5,534 bases of DNA from Flavobacteriaceae bacterium (GTDB lineage Bacteria; Bacteroidota; Bacteroidia; Flavobacteriales; Flavobacteriaceae), in NCBI GenBank assembly GCA_016763215.1, contig JAESUF010000261.1, positions 1 through 5,534 of the forward strand. Reading direction: 5' to 3'. Under the pieces are notes generated by a model, which made no database searches, was not told the DNA's origin, and saw only the letters and a list, made by a program, of their open reading frames with translations. Shown one piece after another: positions 1 through 4,328 of the stretch; positions within the stretch are counted from its first letter, which is position 1; each line of letters opens with the position of its first letter. Position numbers and translations under genes: made by a program.

Positions 1-338
1 ATAAAAAGCTTAAAAACCCTTTATTTTATTACACTTTGTAATGTTATATTGCTTTTTTGATTACATATTGAAACTTAATTGTAGCTAACCATGTTTCACT
101 TTATAACTAAAATGAAGAATTCTCTTTTAAATGTAAAATTGATTCAATCTTTTTCACTGTTTTTACTTGGAAGATACCATTTCAATAATATATATTGACA
201 AAACAATTCTAGAATTACACATAATTTAATCACTAAAACTAATAAAATGATAACACTTGCACTCAAAATTTTTGAATTTACTATGGCAGTAATTTCATAC
301 ATCTTACTTTAATTTATTAACTATTAAATCAAAACGCT
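1..338. other. AT-rich intergenic region upstream of the SPFH gene
   Basis: No convincing gene is visible on either strand. The longest ATG-started reading frame noticed here is 35 codons (91-198, + strand), with unremarkable composition. A perfect 12-bp palindrome, AATTCTAGAATT, lies at 205-216. No exact TAnnTTTG element was found; the nearest candidate for the downstream gene is TTTG at 271-274 with a degenerate TACATCTT at 299-306, which is weak. The region probably holds the promoter of the SPFH gene and possibly the end of a gene outside the window. Confidence 0.6.
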
Positions 339-1676
339 ATGCTAACAACTATTGGAATATTATTAATTATTATCGGGATTGTACCAATCCTTTTGAAATC
401 AATTTTTACAACTAACAAATTCTTAAACTCAATTACAAAAGCACGCAGTATTCAATTAACAATACTAGGAATTGTAATGAGCCTACTATCAGGAATGTTC
501 TTTTACGCCGATGCAGGTACAGCTTATGCAGTACAATACCTAAGCGGTGGAGACAAAATGATTACCACACAAGGAATTAAACTTAAATATTGGGGTAGAA
601 TAATCCCTTTATCCTATGAAATATCAATCAAAGATATTATTGTAGATCATAAAGACGACTTACCTAAAGGAGCCCAAGGAATCTATAATAGAAAAGCGCA
701 GAAATGGGAGTTCAGCGATGCAATTAAAGCTGAGATAAGTACTTCGGTAATTGTTGGAGTTAATATTAATGACGAAAAAATTTTCTTAAATATGGCTGAT
801 AGAAATAAGAGCGAAGAAAAACTAATTTTCGGAAGGGTACTACCAAACATCGATGCTGCTATAAAGAATACTTGTAAATTAATGGATGCTCAAGATTATA
901 TCTCCGGACAAGCTTCTGACTTTGACAGATATTTTAGAGATCAATTAGAAAACGGAATGTATCAAGTAGAACAATACTATGAAGATGAAAATATAATTGA
1001 AATTGTTGGAGACACTACTACAGTCAGAAAAATTAAGGTAGGGAAATCTAGCAAGCAAAAGAAGTTTAGAATCAAAAGAGATTCCGATGGAAACATTGTT
1101 AGAGATGATTCGAACACATTAAAACAATATGGATTAAAAATTTACCAAGCACAGGTAACGGGTATCGATTGGGAGGAGTCCTTTGATGAACGATTAGATT
1201 TACAAAAAAATGAAGTAGCTCAAACGCAACTTGAAAAACAACAAGCAGAACGAGAGTACTACAGAGCGAAGAAGGAAGTTGCAAAAGGAGAATCTGAAAA
1301 AGCGAAAGAAAGAGCTCGTTTAGAAAAAGTACAAATTCAAAAAACCATTGCAGCGGAAACTGAAGCGAAGGTAGCATCGTTTAATCTAATTAAAGAGAAA
1401 AAACAATATGAGGTTGAATTGTACAAAGCAAAAAGTAAAAAAGTAGCAGCTGATGCTCAATACTATGAAAATTCGAAACTTGTAAGTGCAGGTTTAACTC
1501 CTCAAGAAAAAGCAGAATGGGATTACAAAACTGCAGTTGGAGTTGCTCAACAATTAAAAGATTTGAAATTACCTCAAACATATATTGAAGGAAGTAAAAG
1601 CGGAAACAGTGGGAGCTTGCTAGAATCATTGATTGGTGCTGAATTGGCCAAAAATATGATGGAGAAAAAGAAATAA
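339..1676 (+). CDS. SPFH/Band 7 domain membrane protein
   Basis: This 445-residue protein looks like a member of the SPFH (stomatin/prohibitin/flotillin/HflK-C) superfamily, whose members form oligomeric scaffolds on membranes. Two hydrophobic segments sit at the N terminus (about residues 3-22 and 38-57). A Band 7-like beta-rich region follows (about 60-275), opening with a G-x-x-K-x-W-G-x-x-P pattern near residues 79-90. A long charged coiled coil rich in Glu, Lys, Ala and Gln (about 285-375) comes next; its RARLEKVQIQKTIAAETEA stretch is typical of the family. The tail is Gly/Ser-rich with a final helix ending in lysines. The ATG at 339 starts directly at the hydrophobic segment and has no strong Shine-Dalgarno, as usual in this phylum. 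No nfeD or other usual SPFH partner is adjacent. Similar proteins also occur in some large phages. The family call is firm; the specific role is unknown. Confidence 0.85.
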   Translation: MLTTIGILLIIIGIVPILLKSIFTTNKFLNSITKARSIQLTILGIVMSLLSGMFFYADAGTAYAVQYLSGGDKMITTQGIKLKYWGRIIPLSYEISIKDIIVDHKDDLPKGAQGIYNRKAQKWEFSDAIKAEISTSVIVGVNINDEKIFLNMADRNKSEEKLIFGRVLPNIDAAIKNTCKLMDAQDYISGQASDFDRYFRDQLENGMYQVEQYYEDENIIEIVGDTTTVRKIKVGKSSKQKKFRIKRDSDGNIVRDDSNTLKQYGLKIYQAQVTGIDWEESFDERLDLQKNEVAQTQLEKQQAEREYYRAKKEVAKGESEKAKERARLEKVQIQKTIAAETEAKVASFNLIKEKKQYEVELYKAKSKKVAADAQYYENSKLVSAGLTPQEKAEWDYKTAVGVAQQLKDLKLPQTYIEGSKSGNSGSLLESLIGAELAKNMMEKKK

Positions 1677-1699
1677 ATTACTATCCAACCAAGTCAAGA

Positions 1700-1723
1700 G
1701 GAACGAAGCGTACGCTTCGTTCC
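1700..1723. repeat. Perfect 24-bp GC-rich palindrome
   Basis: The left half is GGAACGAAGCGT and the right half ACGCTTCGTTCC, an exact reverse complement with no spacer. It stands out against the AT-rich surroundings. It lies 23 bases after the SPFH stop and ends 21 bases before the -7 element at 1745. It is not followed directly by a T-tract; the first run, T6 at 1736-1741, starts 12 bases later. It is therefore not a standard intrinsic terminator. It may be an operator for a dimeric regulator, a mobile REP-like hairpin, or a 3' end-protecting RNA hairpin. Confidence 0.8.
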
Positions 1724-1744
1724 AAATGGCATTGATTTTTTCAT

Positions 1745-1752
1745 TATATTTG
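1745..1752 (+). promoter_or_regulatory. Bacteroidota-type -7 promoter element (TATATTTG)
   Basis: The sequence TATATTTG matches the Bacteroidota sigma-70 consensus TAnnTTTG exactly. Transcription would start near 1757-1760, about 12 bases before the ATG at 1771. A clear -33 TTTG is not visible; the expected position falls in or next to the right arm of the palindrome at 1700-1723. The site supports the start at 1771 over the longer frame beginning at 1726, which would start upstream of the promoter. Confidence 0.6.
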
Positions 1753-1770
1753 AATAACAACCAATCAGAA

Positions 1771-1923
1771 ATGAAGAAGTCATTCTTTAAAATCTTAGCC
1801 AAACTTAACAAAGTTCTTCTACCTTCTTTTACTAAAAAAAGGTTAGACTTATCAAAAGCCTCAAAAATTCAATTAGCAATTATTGGATGGAGGGCTTATG
1901 TTACATTAAATGCATTAGATTAA
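1771..1923 (+). CDS. Small basic conserved-type protein, function unknown (50 aa)
   Basis: A 50-residue, Lys-rich protein beginning MKKSFFKILAKLNK and ending in a Trp-Arg-x-Tyr-Val-Thr segment followed by NALD. It has an amphipathic N-terminal helix (about 4-16), a Pro-Ser-Phe-Thr-Lys-Lys turn and a more hydrophobic second half (about 30-48). There is no signal peptide or clear membrane segment. From memory it resembles short flavobacterial proteins sometimes labelled 'SsrA-binding protein' by automatic pipelines; that label is doubtful because SmpB is about 150 residues. The start at 1771 is chosen over the in-frame ATG at 1726 because the TATATTTG promoter lies between them. It precedes the DUF2007 gene by 11 bases, so the two are probably co-transcribed. 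Being a real gene is likely; the role is unknown. Confidence 0.7.
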   Translation: MKKSFFKILAKLNKVLLPSFTKKRLDLSKASKIQLAIIGWRAYVTLNALD

Positions 1924-1934
1924 AAACTTACATT

Positions 1935-2165
1935 ATGACGCAAGAACACATTAAAGTATTTTCGGGAAGTCCAGTAATCGTAAAACGACTTAAATCTATT
2001 TTGGAAGAACACGGCATTCAATCTATCTATAAAAATCAAGACGAATCTGCTAGAATATCTGGGTTTGGAGGGCCTTTAAATTTTGCGGAGCTATTCATCT
2101 TAAATACAGACTATGACAAAGCAGAAGAATTAGTAAAGAATTATCAAAAAGAAATAGATGCATAA
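1935..2165 (+). CDS. DUF2007 domain protein (putative signal-transducing protein)
   Basis: A 76-residue protein filled by one DUF2007-like domain. An opening strand, IKVFSG, leads into a helix, VIVKRLKSILEEHGI (residues 14-28). Then come a strand, an S-G-F-G-G-P loop (about 42-47), the strand AELFIL, and a final helix, DYDKAEELVKNY. This is the small alpha/beta layout of the family, which is annotated only as 'putative prokaryotic signal transducing protein' and has no proven reaction. The ATG at 1935 is preferred over the in-frame ATG at 1887, which would overlap the preceding gene and add 16 residues unlike the family. The gene follows the 50-residue gene by 11 bases and likely shares its promoter. 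The protein should be cytoplasmic. The family call is from memory of the motif pattern. Confidence 0.8.
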   Translation: MTQEHIKVFSGSPVIVKRLKSILEEHGIQSIYKNQDESARISGFGGPLNFAELFILNTDYDKAEELVKNYQKEIDA

Positions 2166-2177
2166 AAAACGGTTTTC

Positions 2178-2197
2178 CTTTCTTAATTTAAAGAAAG
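2178..2197 (+). repeat. Weak hairpin after the DUF2007 gene
   Basis: CTTTCTT (2178-2184) pairs with AAGAAAG (2191-2197) around a six-base loop, 12 bases after the DUF2007 stop. The stem is AT-rich and no T-tract follows, so it is at best a weak terminator. It lies between the expected -33 position and the -7 element of the tRNA promoter. Confidence 0.35.
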
Positions 2198-2201
2198 CTA
2201 T

Positions 2202-2209
2202 TATATTTG
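2202..2209 (+). promoter_or_regulatory. -7 promoter element of the tRNA-Arg gene (TATATTTG)
   Basis: An exact TAnnTTTG match lies 13 bases upstream of the mature tRNA 5' end, giving a predicted start near 2215 and a very short 5' leader. A degenerate -33 element, TTTC (2179-2182), sits 19 bases upstream of the -7 box. The ten bases ATTATATTTG here are identical to those at the promoter before the 50-residue gene (1743-1752). Confidence 0.65.
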
Positions 2210-2222
2210 CACCCGCAAAAAA

Positions 2223-2296
2223 GGCCATGTGGCGCAACTGAATAGCGCACTTGATTACGGCTCAAGAGGTTACAGGTTTGAATCCTGTCATGGTCA
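2223..2296 (+). tRNA. tRNA-Arg (anticodon ACG)
   Basis: A complete 74-base cloverleaf. The acceptor stem is GGCCATG (2223-2229) with CATGGTC (2289-2295) and one G-U pair at 2-71; the discriminator is A2296. The D-stem is GCGC with GCGC, and the nine-base D-loop spans 2236-2244. The anticodon stem is CTTGA with TCAAG around the loop TTACGGC, putting ACG at 2257-2259. The T-stem is ACAGG with CCTGT. The 3' CCA is not encoded (CAA follows). A34 should be deaminated to inosine by TadA so that it reads CGU, CGC and CGA. The arginine identity bases A20 (2242) and C35 (2258) are present. The elbow pair is unusual: position 19 is A (2241) and position 56 is T (2279), replacing the normal G19-C56. All other tertiary positions checked (T8, A14, A15-T48, G18-T55, A58) are normal, so the gene should be functional. 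Confidence 0.95.
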
Positions 2297-2315
2297 CAAA
2301 TAAGTATTCAATAAG

Positions 2316-2348
2316 AAAAAACGCCAAGCTTGCTTGAGCGTTTTTTTT
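2316..2348 (+). terminator. Intrinsic terminator of tRNA-Arg
   Basis: The arm AAAAAACGC (2316-2324) pairs with GCGTTTTTT (2338-2346), and inside it CAAGC (2325-2329) pairs with GCTTG (2332-2336) with one bulged A (2337). Eight T follow or overlap the end (2341-2348). It starts 20 bases after the tRNA. The A-rich left side means it could also act on the - strand. Confidence 0.85.
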
Positions 2349-2415
2349 GTTTGTATTATTATCAAAACCGAGCTTTTCCTGAAAAATCGAAGTCAACTCT
2401 GTTCTTGACACAAAC

Positions 2416-2451
2416 AAAAAGCAAGCTTAAATTAATAGGCTTGCTTTTTTT
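2416..2451. terminator. Bidirectional terminator between the convergent units
   Basis: GCAAGC (2421-2426) pairs with GCTTGC (2439-2444), extended by the flanking A5 (2416-2420) and T7 (2445-2451); the loop is 12 bases. On the - strand it lies 58 bases past the stop of the 64-residue gene and is its best terminator. On the + strand it could back up the tRNA terminator. With the first hairpin it insulates the convergent transcripts. Confidence 0.75.
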
Positions 2452-2508
2452 GGACTTAGGAAACTATTCATAGAAATAGTACTGTGATATCTTTTGATGG
2501 ACTCTTTA

Positions 2509-2703
2509 TTAAAATTTCGCTTTTTTAATTTGAATAATTCCGTAAACCAATGCCACTCCTAAAAGAACATACGTTCCTTGATCAATAGATAACCCAGGAG
2601 GCGGTGGTGGCGGTATAGGAGGTGGTACAGCCTGTCCCCATAATAACCCAGGCACTAGTGCCATCAAACAACAAACTAACAAGTTTTTCTTCGCGAGTAT
2701 CAT
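2509..2703 (-). CDS. Secreted Pro-rich mini-protein with PID-CTERM-like tail (64 aa)
   Basis: A 64-residue protein with a signal peptide (about 1-23: basic KK, then LLVCCLMALVPGLLWG), probably cut before Gln24. The linker is almost all proline (PPP at 27-29, six Pro at 31-36). The motif G-L-S-I-D-Q-G follows at 37-43, then a hydrophobic helix (about 44-57) and a basic end, KKAKF. The motif, helix and Lys tail resemble the PID-CTERM sorting signal that I know from flavobacterial small proteins, where the motif usually reads P-I-D; here Ser replaces the Pro. I start at the ATG (2701-2703) because the ten residues upstream from the GTG at 2731-2733 are charged and would precede the signal peptide; AAAAGAGAG lies just before this ATG. 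No cargo domain is present. It is probably membrane-anchored and exposed to the periplasm or surface. No clear promoter was found. It is likely a real gene, with family assignment moderate. Confidence 0.75.
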   Translation of the reverse strand: MILAKKNLLVCCLMALVPGLLWGQAVPPPIPPPPPPGLSIDQGTYVLLGVALVYGIIQIKKAKF

Positions 2704-2763
2704 CTCTCTTTTGATTTCTATTTTATAGGACACACCTTTATATAAGAAGTCACATTTAGAGAT

Positions 2764-2787
2764 AAAAAAAACTCATCTAAGGATGAG
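2764..2787 (-). terminator. Intrinsic terminator of the tlpA-tpiA-prmA-clpS cluster
   Basis: Read on the - strand, CTCATC (2787-2782) pairs with GATGAG (2777-2772) around a four-base loop, followed by eight T (complement of A 2771-2764). It begins one base after the stop codon of the 90-residue gene, marking that gene as the last of the transcription unit. Confidence 0.85.
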
Positions 2788-2788
2788 C

Positions 2789-3061
2789 TTATTCTAAATA
2801 TCTTCTGATTGCGACACGATGTACTGGATTACTTTTATCATAATCCTTTATAATCAACTCTAGTATTTCTGGAGGCTTCCTCCCTACTTCACTTTTGTTT
2901 TTATATTTGGATACACACAGATTATACTGTTCTTCTTCTTTTTCAAAAATGAGAAAATGCTTTGAATTTAATTCACTCAAAGCTATTTCATTCCCTGAAA
3001 AAGAACTGGATTCGTCCTTAAAAAAGGAAGAAAATTCGAAATACTTAAATACGTTTTCCAT
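2789..3061 (-). CDS. Hypothetical protein coupled to clpS (90 aa)
   Basis: I do not recognise this protein. It is 90 residues, soluble and strongly charged, with no signal peptide or membrane segment. The first third is Phe/Ser-rich (FKYFEFSSFFKDESSSFSG), the middle has a KHFLIFEKEEEQYNL stretch that looks like two strands, and the last third looks helical (PPEILELIIKDYD, then HRVAIRRYLE). Its ATG (3061-3059) is one base past the clpS stop (TAA-A-ATG), so translation is very likely coupled to clpS, and a terminator follows its own stop directly. This tight placement, more than the sequence, supports a real gene. It could be a lineage-specific partner of ClpS or an unrelated passenger; nothing in the sequence decides between these. 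Confidence 0.75.
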   Translation of the reverse strand: MENVFKYFEFSSFFKDESSSFSGNEIALSELNSKHFLIFEKEEEQYNLCVSKYKNKSEVGRKPPEILELIIKDYDKSNPVHRVAIRRYLE

Positions 3062-3062
3062 T

Positions 3063-3338
3063 TTATACTAATTCTGCGGATAAACCTAAGCTTAGCAATT
3101 TAGAGCAGCGAGGTTTTAGGTCTTTATACTCTCCTGTTTTTACAGTGCACTTCCCTTTAAAATGAACCAGCCAAGTACACTGTTCAGCTTGCTCAGTAGT
3201 ATGATTGCAAACATCAATTAAAGAATCTATGACAAAATCAAAGGTATTGACTTCGTCATTGTGTAAAACAATTTCATGTTGATTTACTTCCTTTTCTAGT
3301 ACATCAACCTCTTCCTGTATCTGTTCTTTTGTACTCAT
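3063..3338 (-). CDS. clpS: ATP-dependent Clp protease adaptor ClpS
   Basis: A 91-residue ClpS, the cytoplasmic adaptor that binds substrates with N-degron residues and hands them to the ClpA/ClpC-type unfoldase of the Clp protease. After a flexible charged N-terminal tail (about 1-20), the ClpS core starts at IVLHNDEVNTFDFVI (23-37). By alignment to E. coli ClpS from memory, N27, D28 and E29 match the pocket residues N34-D35-D36, and H59 in LVHFKGK matches H66. F33 takes the place of the gatekeeper M40. The core continues through helices to CSKLLSLGLSAELV. Length is normal. The ATG (3338-3336) lies 24 bases after the prmA stop, with an AT-rich leader and no Shine-Dalgarno. The following 90-residue gene starts one base after its stop. 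A firm family call. Confidence 0.96.
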   Translation of the reverse strand: MSTKEQIQEEVDVLEKEVNQHEIVLHNDEVNTFDFVIDSLIDVCNHTTEQAEQCTWLVHFKGKCTVKTGEYKDLKPRCSKLLSLGLSAELV

Positions 3339-3362
3339 GATTACTAATTTACTATTTTTTTT

Positions 3363-4196
3363 TTACTTCTGATACTTTAATGCAACCCAATTGTTCCGTA
3401 TTATCTTAGAATCAAAGACCAAACCATACTTTGTAACTTCAGCTTCTATCGTTGAAATATCCTCCTGATAGAAACCACTTAACAATAAGGTTCCGTTCGC
3501 ATTTAAACAGGCTATATAGGCTTTCAAATCAGCTACTAAAATATTTCGATTGATGTTCGCTATGATCACATCATAATGTCTTCCCTCTAATAAAGAAACA
3601 TCTCCTTCATAAACGGAAATATGATGACAATTGTTACGTTCAGCATTTTCTACTGAGTTTTGATAACACCAATTATCAATATCTATAGCATCAAGAGGTT
3701 TCGCTCCTTTCATCTCTGCAAAAATTGCTAGGATTCCAGTTCCACACCCCATATCTAAAACTTTTTTATCTTTTAAATCTAAGTCCAATAAATGCTGAAT
3801 CATCATATGAGTAGTCTCATGATGCCCCGTTCCAAAACTCATCTTAGGCTCAATCACAATATCGTGCTCAAGGTTTGGGTTCTCATGAAATGGTGCTCTA
3901 ATACTTACCTTTCCTACTACTTGAATAGGCTTAAAGTTTTTTTCCCATTCCGAATTCCAATTGGTCTGTGCTACTTCATTTTGCTCATAGGTAATTGTAA
4001 ATTCACCTGAATTTAAAACGAAAACGTCTTGCAAGATTTCTGTACTCCAATCTTGTTTCTGAATGTATGCAGCAACTCCATTCTTGTTCTCAACAAAGCT
4101 TTCAAAGCCTACAAACCCTAATTGTGCAATTAAAATTTCTGTTGCTGGTTCTTTGGGTGAAACTTCAAAGTTATATTCTATATAAATGGCATCCAT
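3363..4196 (-). CDS. prmA: Ribosomal protein L11 methyltransferase PrmA
   Basis: PrmA uses S-adenosylmethionine to methylate ribosomal protein L11 in the cytoplasm. This copy has 277 residues, the size I expect for Bacteroidota. An N-terminal substrate-recognition domain (about 1-75) leads through a linker with NWNSEWEKNFKPI (79-91). The catalytic domain follows: FGTGHHETT (121-129, the PrmA signature), SAM motif I VLDMGCGTGILA (146-157), the acidic ribose-binding D-x-D (about 172-174) and the motif IV-like IIANINRNIL (211-220). The start is the ATG at 4194-4196, because the protein then begins MDAIYIEYNFEV as relatives do; AAAAGAGAA lies upstream. A longer in-frame start at 4247 would be TTG and adds 17 residues of no known kind. 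The gene lies 132 bases after tpiA and 24 before clpS. All key motifs are intact. Confidence 0.96.
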   Translation of the reverse strand: MDAIYIEYNFEVSPKEPATEILIAQLGFVGFESFVENKNGVAAYIQKQDWSTEILQDVFVLNSGEFTITYEQNEVAQTNWNSEWEKNFKPIQVVGKVSIRAPFHENPNLEHDIVIEPKMSFGTGHHETTHMMIQHLLDLDLKDKKVLDMGCGTGILAIFAEMKGAKPLDAIDIDNWCYQNSVENAERNNCHHISVYEGDVSLLEGRHYDVIIANINRNILVADLKAYIACLNANGTLLLSGFYQEDISTIEAEVTKYGLVFDSKIIRNNWVALKYQK

Positions 4197-4328
4197 TATT
4201 CTAAATTCTCTTTTGTTCTTTGTTTTGTTATGAAACTGACCACACAACTTAATTTTTCAGCAATGGGCTTTCGAATTTATAGCCCTCCTAAATGGAGTAA
4301 TCTCATTTCTCTTGCCAAGTCTTAGCCA
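4197..4328 (-). promoter_or_regulatory. Possible structured leader between tpiA and prmA
   Basis: This 132-base gap is much larger than the others in the cluster. On the - strand it holds a nine-codon frame (4306-4277, M-R-L-L-H-L-G-G-L), a small hairpin CTCC-ATTTA-GGAG and a second hairpin GGGCT (4285-4281) with AGCCC (4269-4265) around 11 bases. AGGAGG at 4289-4284 is a perfect anti-SD match with no start codon at a useful distance. No T-tract or TAnnTTTG element is seen. A regulatory role is only a possibility. Confidence 0.25.

Noticed and set aside
91..198. 35-codon ATG-started frame in the upstream non-coding region
   Set aside because: Short, with no promoter or ribosome binding site seen and composition expected of random AT-rich DNA.
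205..216. 12-bp palindrome AATTCTAGAATT as an operator
   Set aside because: Such AT-rich palindromes arise often by chance here, and no promoter element is clearly linked to it.
1099..1629. Two open frames on the - strand (1099-1377 and 1390-1629) inside the SPFH gene
   Set aside because: They are antisense to the coiled-coil region; their Leu/Phe-rich translations are what Lys/Glu/Gln-rich codons give on the opposite strand.
1726..1770. Longer start for the 50-residue protein
   Set aside because: The exact TATATTTG promoter at 1745-1752 lies between this ATG and the one at 1771, so the longer form would start upstream of the transcript.
1771..1923. Calling the 50-residue protein SmpB (SsrA-binding protein)
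   Set aside because: SmpB is about three times longer and none of its motifs is visible; the label would be a propagated misannotation.
2223..2348. tRNA-Arg as an integration site for a mobile element
   Set aside because: No duplicated tRNA 3' end, integrase or phage gene occurs in the window; only a terminator follows.
2509..2703. Lipoprotein signal at the Cys-Cys in the signal peptide of the 64-residue protein
   Set aside because: The cysteines (11 and 12) lie in the middle of the hydrophobic core and the preceding residues L-L-V do not fit a lipobox.
3354..3364. Ten-T run (A10 on the coding strand) at the prmA stop as a programmed slippage site
   Set aside because: It starts within and after the stop codon, prmA already ends as expected, and clpS has its own start downstream.
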